A stretch of DNA of 64,000 bases from Rhodobacteraceae bacterium M382 (GTDB lineage Bacteria > Pseudomonadota > Alphaproteobacteria > Rhodobacterales > Rhodobacteraceae): positions 3,478,501 to 3,542,500 of the forward strand of contig CP081098.1 in NCBI GenBank assembly GCA_025141015.1, in the 5' to 3' direction. Below are positions 18,312 through 25,981 of this stretch, in pieces. Under the pieces are notes generated by a model, which ran no database searches, was not told the DNA's origin, and worked only from the letters and a program-made list of their open reading frames with translations. A program made the translations under genes and the position numbers. The number at the start of each line of letters is the position of its first letter. The stretch's first letter is position 1.

Positions 18312-19105
18312 GATGCTGTGGATCGGGCAGATCTGGTCGAGCGGGAACGGAAGTATTCGGCCACCACCAACAGCAGCACCGAGGCCAGCAGCAGCAGCGA
18401 CCCCAAGGCCAGCGTATTGGGCAACTTGGCCGGAAAGCGGATCTGGCTCCAGATATAGACCGGCAGCGTCGGCTGGTTGCCCGACAGAAAAAACGCCAGA
18501 ACAAATTCATCAAAGCTGACCGTGAAGGTGACCAGAAAACTGGCGACAATCCCCGGAGCCACAATGGGCAACGTCACCCGGCGAAAGGTCTCGACCACAC
18601 CACATCCCAGATCGTATGACGCCTCCTCGAACGAGACATCAAAATCGTCAAACGCCGATTTCAGGATCGACACGGAAAACGGTAGCGCCAAAAACGTATG
18701 CCCCAGCATCACGGCGGTCAGCGACGGCTTCAGCCCCATCGAGATGAACAGAACCAGCATCGAAGACGCCACGATGATCCCCGGAATGACCAGCGGCAAC
18801 ATCACCAGCGCCTCCGACGCCTCCTTGCCCCGGAACCGGTAACGCACATAGGCGCGCGCCGCGAACAACCCCATCGACGTCGCCATCAACGCCGTCACCA
18901 TCCCCACCAGCAGGCTGTTGAGCAACGCCTGGATCAGCGTCTCCTGCCCGCCCAGCTGGCGGTACCATTCCAGCGTCCAGCCCTTGATGGGAAAGGCCAC
19001 GATGGTGCCGTCATTGAACGAAAACAGCGGCAGAAACAGCACCGGCAGGTACAGAAACGCCAGATAGGCCACCGCATAGATCGTCAGCGCATTGAACCGC
19101 TTCAT
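18308..19105 (-). CDS. ABC transporter permease (PotC-like)
   Basis: A 265-residue inner membrane permease with six predicted helices and a binding-protein-dependent transport motif near EEASYDLGCGVVETFRRVTLP (EAA loop), which docks onto the ATPase. The ATG at 19105 overlaps the stop of the partner permease (ATGA). The longer in-frame N-terminus beginning at 19207 is glycine- and cysteine-rich and lies wholly within the partner gene, so I reject it. Confidence 0.94.
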   Translation of the reverse strand: MKRFNALTIYAVAYLAFLYLPVLFLPLFSFNDGTIVAFPIKGWTLEWYRQLGGQETLIQALLNSLLVGMVTALMATSMGLFAARAYVRYRFRGKEASEALVMLPLVIPGIIVASSMLVLFISMGLKPSLTAVMLGHTFLALPFSVSILKSAFDDFDVSFEEASYDLGCGVVETFRRVTLPIVAPGIVASFLVTFTVSFDEFVLAFFLSGNQPTLPVYIWSQIRFPAKLPNTLALGSLLLLASVLLLVVAEYFRSRSTRSARSTAS

Positions 19106-20019
19106 TTGATGCGTCTCCCCAATCCGGTTGCCGACAACACAAACAGCACCGCCACAAACCCCACCGCCAACATCGCAAGCAACGACAACGTCGCACCCAG
19201 CGGCCAATTGTTCGCCGCGCCGAATTGAACCTGGATCAGATTGGCAATCATCTTGCCGTCCGAGCCCCCCACCAGCGACGGCGTCACATAATCGCCCACC
19301 GTCGGGATAAAGATGATCAGACAGGCGGCAATGATGCCCGGAATGGTCAGCGGCAGCGTCACCCGCCAGAACCGCTCGGCTGTGCTGGACCCCAAATCCC
19401 GCGCCGCCTCCAGCAGCGAGGGATCTATTTTTTGCAACGACACATAAATCGGCAGGATCGCAAACGGTGCCCAGGCATGGGCCAGCGTCAGCACCACCGC
19501 AAATTCATTGTACAGCAGAAACGTCAGCGGCGTGTCGATCACACCCAACCCCAATAGCGCCGAGTTCAACACGCCGTTGAACCCCAGGATCAGCTTCCAG
19601 GCAAACACCCGCAGCAGATAGCTCGACCAGAACGGAATGGTGATCAATAGCAACCACAACGTCTGACGCCGCGCCCGCAACGCGATGAAATAGGCAATCG
19701 GATAGGCCAGCGCCACCGTCACAATCGTCACGGCCCCCGCAATCAGGATCGAGCGGATCATCAGATGACGCACCAGTGGATCATGCAACGCCTCGACGTA
19801 GTTGGCCAGCGTCACCGTCCTGTCAATCGACACATATGTCTGCGTCCACAGCGAATAGGCCACCAGAATGACCAAAGGCGCCGCAACCAGGAACCCGACG
19901 TAGACCGTCGCAGGCGCGCTCAGCGCCACTCCCCGTCCCGTTTCGCTTCGCAGATTGAACACTTCGCCCTCCCAGTCGGGGTCTACCAAAATCACACCCA
20001 TTAATGGACGATCGTTCAT
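19102..20019 (-). CDS. ABC transporter permease (PotB-like)
   Basis: A 305-residue permease with a long cytoplasmic N-terminus of about 35 residues, six helices and an EAA loop (EAARDLGSSTAERFWRVTLP). It is the first gene of the transporter-demethylase-aminotransferase operon. The start is uncertain: ATG at 20019 lies inside a strong palindrome, and a second in-frame ATG at 20001 lies at its edge; neither has a clear ribosome site. A repressor on that palindrome would cover the start region. The four-gene transporter order permease-permease-ATPase-receptor is common for PotABCD-like systems. Confidence 0.9.
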   Translation of the reverse strand: MNDRPLMGVILVDPDWEGEVFNLRSETGRGVALSAPATVYVGFLVAAPLVILVAYSLWTQTYVSIDRTVTLANYVEALHDPLVRHLMIRSILIAGAVTIVTVALAYPIAYFIALRARRQTLWLLLITIPFWSSYLLRVFAWKLILGFNGVLNSALLGLGVIDTPLTFLLYNEFAVVLTLAHAWAPFAILPIYVSLQKIDPSLLEAARDLGSSTAERFWRVTLPLTIPGIIAACLIIFIPTVGDYVTPSLVGGSDGKMIANLIQVQFGAANNWPLGATLSLLAMLAVGFVAVLFVLSATGLGRRIK

Positions 20020-20022
20020 TAA
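20001..20022. promoter_or_regulatory. Near-perfect palindrome, probable TetR operator
   Basis: A 22-bp dyad with half-sites TTAATG and CATTAA flanking the fully symmetric ACGATCGT core, broken by a single mismatched pair (GA versus TC side). It lies in the divergent gap between the ABC operon (minus) and the TetR-family gene (plus), overlapping the start of the first permease gene. Its length and symmetry fit a TetR operator controlling both directions. Confidence 0.65.
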
Positions 20023-20102
20023 GTATTGCCCGCATGCCGCGTTTCTGTCAATCTCGCAGACAGATAATCTCGCCGCTCAACCCATTTGAGGATCTCACGA
20101 CC

Positions 20103-20780
20103 TTGAAAACGAACACAAAAAAATCCGACAGCTCAGATCAAAAACGCACCGCGCGAAGGAATCCAAAGGCCAGCAAGGAAACTCTCATCCGCGCAACTCT
20201 CGACACAATCGCTGAAATCGGAATCACAGACACAACAGTCTCCAAAATCATTCAAAAGGCAGAGCTGTCGCGCGGCATGATCCATCTGCATTTTGGTGGC
20301 AAAGACCAATTGCTGGTTGCGGCAGTTCATTCCACAAGCATCGAATACTATCAGGAAGTCGACCGGCGGGTTGCCATGGCCGGGAACAATCCGGCCGATA
20401 TCGTCATGGCCGTGATTGAGGCAGATCTGAGCGAAACCCTGCTCAATGAGCGGTCGGTCCGGATCTGGCACGCCTTTCGGGGGGTCGCCAGAACAAACCC
20501 GGAAATCGCACGCTACAGCAGCACCCGGGATCGCCGCCTGCGCGACATGATCCGGGGCGCATTCGACACATTGGCCGAAGGTGGCGATCCCGACGAGGCA
20601 AGAGTTCTGGCCCGTGATGCGACATCGGGAACCCTGGCGCTGTTGGAAGGCATGTGGGTGGACTTCATGTCCAACACCGACGATTTTTCCCGCCCGGTCG
20701 CCGTTTCAATCGTGTGCAGATTTCTGGCCGGGCTATTTCCGTCCCATTTTGAGAACAGGCGTCAGCCCGAAACACCCTGA
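20103..20780 (+). CDS. TetR-family regulator, BetI-like
   Basis: The helix-turn-helix sits at about residues 20-65 (ATLDTIAEIGITDTTVSKII then SRGMIHLHFGGKDQL), a pattern close to BetI, the choline-responsive repressor of betaine synthesis genes. The C-terminal ligand domain runs to about residue 215. Start choice is uncertain: TTG at 20103 has GAGGA 10 bases upstream and gives 225 residues; ATG at 20034 would add 23 residues that look non-conserved. It faces the ABC/demethylase operon across a palindromic operator, so it most likely represses that operon until the amine or a breakdown product binds. Confidence 0.88.
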   Translation: MKTNTKKSDSSDQKRTARRNPKASKETLIRATLDTIAEIGITDTTVSKIIQKAELSRGMIHLHFGGKDQLLVAAVHSTSIEYYQEVDRRVAMAGNNPADIVMAVIEADLSETLLNERSVRIWHAFRGVARTNPEIARYSSTRDRRLRDMIRGAFDTLAEGGDPDEARVLARDATSGTLALLEGMWVDFMSNTDDFSRPVAVSIVCRFLAGLFPSHFENRRQPETP

Positions 20781-20861
20781 CGCCCGCTGTCAGGTGCGGT
20801 GGCACGCCTGGTTTTTCTATGGTGCAAACCCGCCATGTTCCCCCCTGCTATCGAATATTGA

Positions 20862-20877
20862 GTTTGCACGGGCAAAC
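20862..20877. repeat. Small inverted repeat upstream of the enolase operon
   Basis: GTTTGC and GCAAAC arms with an ACGG spacer, about 145 bases before the first enolase-family start codon. It could be an operator half of that operon's promoter, but no regulator can be assigned. Confidence 0.3.
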
Positions 20878-20955
20878 ACATCACTTGGGCCAGGGCCTCC
20901 GCCCTGAACCGATGGCCTACATTCTGCGAGCGACATGAAATTGCCTGCGGATGCC

Positions 20956-20983
20956 GCTCCCGGACCATGGGCGATCCGGGAGC
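20956..20983 (+). terminator. Perfect hairpin in the leader of the enolase operon
   Basis: Nine-bp arms GCTCCCGGA and TCCGGGAGC with a 10-base loop, followed by TGATAATTTTGG. It lies 40 bases before the first enolase-family start and 175 bases after the TetR gene. It may terminate TetR transcription or act as a leader hairpin for the downstream operon. Confidence 0.45.
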
Positions 20984-21022
20984 CTGATAATTTTGGTTTC
21001 AGGATTGCAACGGAGAAGCTGT

Positions 21023-22153
21023 ATGAAAATCGCCCGCATCGAAGTTTACTCGGTGACTTTGCCCTATGCTGGCGGCACCTACCGCCTGTCAGGGGGGCGC
21101 AGTTTCACAGCCTTTGCGGCCGTGTTTACCCGGGTCATGACCGAATGCGGACTGGAAGGATGGGGCGAAAGCACGCCGTTTGGGTCGACCTATATCGCGG
21201 CCCATGCTGGCGGTGTCAAAGCTGGCCTGGCCGAACTGGCTCCGGCGCTGATCGGGATGGATCCGCGCCACCATGACCGGATCTATGACGCGATGGACGC
21301 CGCCCTGGTTGGTCATGCCCATGCCAAAACCCCATTGGATGTCGCCTGTTGGGACATCGCGGGCAAGGCCGCTGGAGTGCCCGTCTGTGACTTGTTGGGA
21401 GGGCGTGTGCCGGGGGCAGTGCCGCTGATCTCCTCGATCGGCTCTGACGATCCACAGGCGATGCGCGAAAATGTGGCCCGACACCGTGAACTGGGGTTCC
21501 TTGGCCATTCCGTCAAGGTCGGGTCAACCGAAGCTGAAGGTGGCCCGATGCTGGACGCCGAGCGGGTACAGGCGTGCCTGGCTGACCGTCGCCCCGGTGA
21601 ATGGTTTCTCGTTGATGCCAATGGCGGGATGAGCCCGGAACAGGCGTTGCGGTTCCTGGCATTGCTACCGAAGGGGCTGGATTTCACATTCGAGGCCCCC
21701 TGCGCCAGCTGGCGGGAAACCCTGAGTTTGCGCAAACGCTGTCGAGTGCCTTTGCTGCTGGATGAACTGGTGCAGTCCGACGCCGACATCGCCCAAGCAG
21801 TGGCCAGCGATGCCTGTGATGGGGTCGGGCTCAAGATCTCGAAACAGGGCGGGCTGACCCCCACCCGGCGTCAGCGTGACATGGCGCGGGCCGCTGGGTT
21901 GGTCATGTCGGTGCAGGATACCACCGGATCCGACATCGCCTTTGCCGCCGTGCTGCATATGGCGCAATCGACGCCCCGCCACGTGCTGCGCTGTGCGCTG
22001 GACACCCGGTCGATGGTTTCACTGACCACCGCTGCATTTGACGCCCCGGTCCAGGGTGGCGGTGCCCAGGCCCCCGCCATACCGGGATTGGGCGTTATGC
22101 CCGATATGTCGATCATGGGGGCCCCCATTGCAATTTACGAGGACACGCCATGA
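21023..22153 (+). CDS. Mandelate racemase/muconate lactonizing (enolase superfamily) enzyme 1
   Basis: 376 residues with the superfamily's N-terminal capping domain and a C-terminal barrel. Metal ligands appear as D198 (VDANG, with N200), E224 and D247 (LDE), and the catalytic lysine of strand six as K271 (LKISKQGG). In the K-x-K motif of strand two the first lysine is replaced by serine (HSVKVG, S163-x-K165). Family members epimerise, cycloisomerise or dehydrate carboxylates; 4-hydroxyproline betaine epimerase and cis-3-hydroxyproline dehydratase belong here. The ATG at 21023 has GGAGA six bases upstream. It overlaps the next gene by ATGA. Context (methylated amine genes) favours a betaine or hydroxyproline-type substrate; this is inference. 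Confidence 0.92.
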   Translation: MKIARIEVYSVTLPYAGGTYRLSGGRSFTAFAAVFTRVMTECGLEGWGESTPFGSTYIAAHAGGVKAGLAELAPALIGMDPRHHDRIYDAMDAALVGHAHAKTPLDVACWDIAGKAAGVPVCDLLGGRVPGAVPLISSIGSDDPQAMRENVARHRELGFLGHSVKVGSTEAEGGPMLDAERVQACLADRRPGEWFLVDANGGMSPEQALRFLALLPKGLDFTFEAPCASWRETLSLRKRCRVPLLLDELVQSDADIAQAVASDACDGVGLKISKQGGLTPTRRQRDMARAAGLVMSVQDTTGSDIAFAAVLHMAQSTPRHVLRCALDTRSMVSLTTAAFDAPVQGGGAQAPAIPGLGVMPDMSIMGAPIAIYEDTP

Positions 22154-23256
22154 AGATCACACGCATCACCGTCTATCAGATTGAACTGCCGCTCAACGAA
22201 CCGTACTGGCTCTCGGGGGGACGATTGAAATTCGAACGCCTCGATAGCACATTCGTGCGCATAGATACCGACGCTGGGTTGACGGGCTGGGGCGAAGGAT
22301 GCCCCTGGGGCCATACCTATCTGCCCGCCCACGGCCCCGGCATCCGCGCCGGGATCGAAACGCTCGCGCCGTTTCTGATAGGCGAAGACCCCCGCAGTCT
22401 GGACCATATCAACCGGGTGATGGACCTGCAGTTGCCCGGACATCCCTATGTGAAATCCCCGCTCGACATGGCGTGCTGGGATATTGCCGGACAGGCCGCT
22501 GGGATGCCGCTTTGGCAAATGTGGGGCGGTGCCGAGGCGGCGCAAGTGTTGGTCAACTCGTCCATATCGACCGGCACGCCGGACGATATGCTGGCGCGGA
22601 TCGAAACGGCGGCGGCAAAGGGCTATACCGTGCATTCAGCCAAGGTGGGCGGCACCGATATCGGATTGGACATTGATCGGATCGAGGCAATTTCAGGTGG
22701 GCTGCCCAAAGGGCACAAGGTGACCTTTGACGTGAACCGCGCCTGGCAACCCGGCGTGGCGGTGCAGGTGCTGAATTCGGTCAGCGCCCGTGATTGGGTG
22801 GAACAGCCCTGTGAAACACTGGACCAATGCGCGCATGTGGCAGCGCGTGTCTCCAACCCGATCATGCTGGACGAATGCATGCATACGTTCATCGATCATC
22901 TCGATGCCTGGAAACTGCGCGCCTGCGAAGGGGTCAAAGTCAAACCGAACCGTGTCGGTGGGCTGACCCGCGCCCGCCAGATCCGCGACTTTGGTGTTTC
23001 AGTCGGCTGGCAGATGCATGTCGAAGATCTGGGCGGTTCGGCGTTGGCGGATACGGCAGCCATTCACCTGGCCGCATCGACACCCGACGCCAATCGGCTG
23101 GCCAGCTGGTTGTGCCACTACCATCTGTCAGTCGACCCGGTTCCCGGCCAGGGTGCGCGCAACGATCATGGCGTCGCGACCCCGCCCAGCACGCCGGGGT
23201 TGGGCGTCACCCCCGACCCCGAACTGCTGGGCCCGCCGGTAGCCACCTATGAGTGA
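22150..23256 (+). CDS. Mandelate racemase/muconate lactonizing (enolase superfamily) enzyme 2
   Basis: 368 residues, a paralogue of the gene before it and translationally coupled to it. Metal ligands D194 (FDVNR), E218 (EQPCE) and D241 (LDECM) and the strand-six lysine K265 (VKPNRVGG) are present, with HVEDLGG on strand seven. As in its neighbour, the first lysine of K-x-K is a serine (HSAKVG, S163-x-K165). HpbD-type betaine epimerases and hydroxyproline dehydratases are the closest functional guesses by context. Two such enzymes in a row suggest consecutive steps or action on two isomers. Confidence 0.92.
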   Translation: MKITRITVYQIELPLNEPYWLSGGRLKFERLDSTFVRIDTDAGLTGWGEGCPWGHTYLPAHGPGIRAGIETLAPFLIGEDPRSLDHINRVMDLQLPGHPYVKSPLDMACWDIAGQAAGMPLWQMWGGAEAAQVLVNSSISTGTPDDMLARIETAAAKGYTVHSAKVGGTDIGLDIDRIEAISGGLPKGHKVTFDVNRAWQPGVAVQVLNSVSARDWVEQPCETLDQCAHVAARVSNPIMLDECMHTFIDHLDAWKLRACEGVKVKPNRVGGLTRARQIRDFGVSVGWQMHVEDLGGSALADTAAIHLAASTPDANRLASWLCHYHLSVDPVPGQGARNDHGVATPPSTPGLGVTPDPELLGPPVATYE

Positions 23257-23848
23257 CCTGTCATTGCCCACGCAGCTGCTGCACAACCTGACCACCCTCG
23301 CCCGTCATCACGTCGGGGAGCTGGACTGGTTCGCCGATCGCATGCAGGACCTGCCCCGGATCGCGACCCAACCGCACGCCTTGCCCGTATGCCGTCTATT
23401 ACCAGCGAGCGCCGGCGCAGCTTCGGACCAGACACGGGACACCGTGGCGGCGCTGATCTCCGCCGCCCCCGGGCTTTGCTGGCAACAAAGCTATAGCGAA
23501 GCAGACGGGTTTTCCCGCGACTGGCTGGACAATTATGGCTGGGTCAATCTGGTTTCTCCCGAAGGGATGTTCCATTCCGACACGATCCGGGTGTCGATCG
23601 GATATTGGGGTGCGGGTCAGCATTATGATGAACATTCCCATGCACCCGAAGAATTCTATCTGATCCTTGCCGGTCGCGCCCGATTTCATTCCAAAGGCCG
23701 TGGTTCTGTGGATGCAGGTCCTGGTGACATCATTCATCACCTTCCTCACCAGAAGCACGCCATCGACATGGTGCCCGGCCCGCTGTTGGCAGCCGCCTTT
23801 TGGCGGGGCCAGGATCTGTTGCGAAAATCGGATCTTGGGGCCCGTTGA
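23249..23848 (+). CDS. DddQ-like cupin (DMSP lyase/lyase-like family)
   Basis: A 199-residue protein whose C-terminal half is a single cupin barrel. The motif GYWGAGQHY and then H129-S-H131-x3-E135-x-Y137, plus H170 in HQKHAID, matches the metal-binding pattern of DddQ, a roseobacter enzyme that splits DMSP into dimethylsulfide and acrylate. The family also contains relatives without proven DMSP activity. Its start overlaps the second enolase gene by 8 bases, so it is the third gene of that operon. Being sandwiched among quaternary-amine genes, with no acrylate genes nearby, its true substrate may be a betaine rather than DMSP; that is inference. Confidence 0.85.
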   Translation: MSDLSLPTQLLHNLTTLARHHVGELDWFADRMQDLPRIATQPHALPVCRLLPASAGAASDQTRDTVAALISAAPGLCWQQSYSEADGFSRDWLDNYGWVNLVSPEGMFHSDTIRVSIGYWGAGQHYDEHSHAPEEFYLILAGRARFHSKGRGSVDAGPGDIIHHLPHQKHAIDMVPGPLLAAAFWRGQDLLRKSDLGAR

Positions 23849-23857
23849 GACAGCCCT

Positions 23858-23888
23858 GCTGGCAAGGCGCATTTTTGGCTTTGCCAGC
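23858..23888. terminator. Inverted repeat between converging genes
   Basis: Arms GCTGGCAA-g-GC and GC-t-TTGCCAGC around a loop containing ATTTTTG, 10 bases past the cupin stop codon. It could end transcription of the enolase-cupin operon and of the flavoprotein operon coming the other way, though a flanking T tract is missing. Confidence 0.4.
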
Positions 23889-23944
23889 CCTTGGCCGGAT
23901 TTTCCCGGACACGCCAGCAACCGCGCACATGCGGCCACTGGCCC

Positions 23945-25921
23945 CTAAAGATCCAGCGCCAGCTTGCGCCCGTCATGAAACGCCAGCGCGGCGTTGCGCG
24001 GCGCATGGGCATCGCCGATCAACTGGGCCGAAATCCCCAATTCGGCCAGCGCAGGGCGCAAGTCGCAATTGGCCCGGTTCACCGTCGACAGCACCAGCGA
24101 GTCCGCCGCCATATGCTCCTGCGCGCCTGTGAGCAGCGATTGCAACACTGCCCCCGCATCGCCCCATCGCATCACCACGGTTTCCGGGCGGAACACGACC
24201 CCCAAACCGGCCAGCGTCCGACGCAGCGGAAAGTCGGCAGAGGGGCGCTGTAGCTCTTTGCCCACCAAGCCGTCCGGCGTGACAATGGTGACCCGATGCC
24301 CTGCCTCGGCCAAGGCCCAGGCTGTCCCGCAGCCTTTCCAATGCCCCCCCTCGTCCAGCACGATAACACGATCTCCCAAACGCGCGGCCCGGCCCATCAC
24401 ATCAGCGACGGACCAGACATTGCCGTCCAACCCCGGCAGTTCCCGCAGGTGCGGCAACGCCTTTTGGAACCCCGCCTCATCCGGTAACGAACCGGTCGCC
24501 AGGACCACCTCGTCCATCTTCAGCGCCGCGATGTCGTCAGTTTCCAGATAGGTGTTGCACCGCACATCCACGCCCAGACGTGCCAATTGCCGGTCATACC
24601 ACGCCAACAGGTCCAGGATCTGCGCGCGCCGCGGTTGTTCGCCGGCCAGTCGAAATTGCCCACCTATCTGTGGTCCGGCCTCGACAAGAACCACGCGATG
24701 GCCCCGTTCGGCTGCCACCCGAGCGGCCTCTAAACCCGCTGGCCCGGCCCCGACCACCAGCACGGATTTCGGGCGATCCGTTGTCGCAAACCGATCCCCG
24801 CCCCATTGATGTTCGAACCCGACAGACGGGTTGATCAGGCAGGAAATCCAATAATCCCGCCCGCGCCGCCCCCAACATTGCTGGTTGCAGGACAGACAGC
24901 CACGAATGTCATCTGCCCGCCCTTGTTCGGCCTTGGTCACCAGATGCGGATCCGCAATTTGGCCGCGCACGATTGACACCATGTCCGCCTCGCCCGCGCC
25001 CAGTACCGTATTGGCGTTTTCTGGTGTGCGAATGTGGCTTTCCGCCGTAACCAACGCGTGTTTCACGACCCTCTTCAATCGGGCGGCCAGATCCACGCCC
25101 AGCTTTTCGCCATATTGAAAGGTTGGGATAATACCATAGAAATCAAGATAGCTGCTGGACCCGACAGTGACATAATCCATCAGCTGTTCGCCGTCGTGCC
25201 ATGCGACAATCTCAGCCAGATCCTCGCGCCCCAACGCGGCTTCGACGGCCGGTTCATCCGAAATTGACAGACCTATGATGAAATCCTCGCCACAGTCCGC
25301 CCGGATCCGGCGCATGATTTCCCGGCTGAACCGGGTGCGGTTTTCCAGGCTGCCGCCCCATTCGTCGGTGCGTTGGTTGGAAAACGGTGTCCAGAACTGT
25401 TCCAGCAGGCAATGATAGGCCGCCCAGACTTCGACCCCATCAAAGCCCGCCTGTTGGCAACGCCGCGCCGCATCAACAAAGCCCTGGATGGTCTCTTCGA
25501 TTTCGGCGGCATTCATTTCGTGGCTGCCGTCACTGTCGTGATAGCTTGGTCCACCAGACGGGGACCAGGCCGCGTGAAAGCTGTTGTCCTGATCACCATG
25601 GGCTCCGACGTGATAGAGCTGCTGGATCATCACCGTGCCTTCGGCCTGGCAGGCCTCGGTCAGGCGTTTGAAATGCGGAATCACTGCGTCGCTGGAATGG
25701 CGGAAATTGCCCCGGGTCAACACCGCTGCCGGATGGACAGGCATCGGTTCAACCACGATCATGGCCGCGCCCCCCATGGCCCGCTCCCGATAATAGGCCA
25801 GATGCTGATCCCCGGGCAGGCCGTTTTCGGCCATATTGGTGGTATGGGCCCCAAACACGATACGGTTGCGCAGGGTCTTGTGCCGCAGAGTAACCGGCGA
25901 AAACACATGTTTGAACTTCAT
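23945..25921 (-). CDS. TMADH/2,4-dienoyl-CoA reductase-type Fe-S flavoprotein (copy 2)
   Basis: 658 residues with an FMN barrel, a [4Fe-4S] motif C342-x2-C345-x3-C349-x11-C361 and a C-terminal dinucleotide-binding part (VVGAGPAGLEAA at about 390). The cysteine spacing is that of 2,4-dienoyl-CoA reductase rather than trimethylamine dehydrogenase, and there is no cysteine for covalent FMN near residue 30. Context with MttB and a third paralogue points to oxidative demethylation of a secondary or tertiary amine such as dimethylglycine or N-methylproline, for which such flavoproteins are known. It lies 60 bases behind the third copy in the same operon and is the last gene. Confidence 0.9.
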   Translation of the reverse strand: MKFKHVFSPVTLRHKTLRNRIVFGAHTTNMAENGLPGDQHLAYYRERAMGGAAMIVVEPMPVHPAAVLTRGNFRHSSDAVIPHFKRLTEACQAEGTVMIQQLYHVGAHGDQDNSFHAAWSPSGGPSYHDSDGSHEMNAAEIEETIQGFVDAARRCQQAGFDGVEVWAAYHCLLEQFWTPFSNQRTDEWGGSLENRTRFSREIMRRIRADCGEDFIIGLSISDEPAVEAALGREDLAEIVAWHDGEQLMDYVTVGSSSYLDFYGIIPTFQYGEKLGVDLAARLKRVVKHALVTAESHIRTPENANTVLGAGEADMVSIVRGQIADPHLVTKAEQGRADDIRGCLSCNQQCWGRRGRDYWISCLINPSVGFEHQWGGDRFATTDRPKSVLVVGAGPAGLEAARVAAERGHRVVLVEAGPQIGGQFRLAGEQPRRAQILDLLAWYDRQLARLGVDVRCNTYLETDDIAALKMDEVVLATGSLPDEAGFQKALPHLRELPGLDGNVWSVADVMGRAARLGDRVIVLDEGGHWKGCGTAWALAEAGHRVTIVTPDGLVGKELQRPSADFPLRRTLAGLGVVFRPETVVMRWGDAGAVLQSLLTGAQEHMAADSLVLSTVNRANCDLRPALAELGISAQLIGDAHAPRNAALAFHDGRKLALDL

Positions 25922-25981
25922 CAGCCGCCTTTCAATTTTTGTGGGCAGGACCCGGTTGCCCCCCAGGTCCGTTGTCCCAGT

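Noticed and set aside
23249-23848. Simple annotation as DMSP lyase dddQ
   Set aside because: The motif fits the family, but the neighbourhood is about quaternary amines and the family includes non-DMSP members, so I did not assign the symbol.
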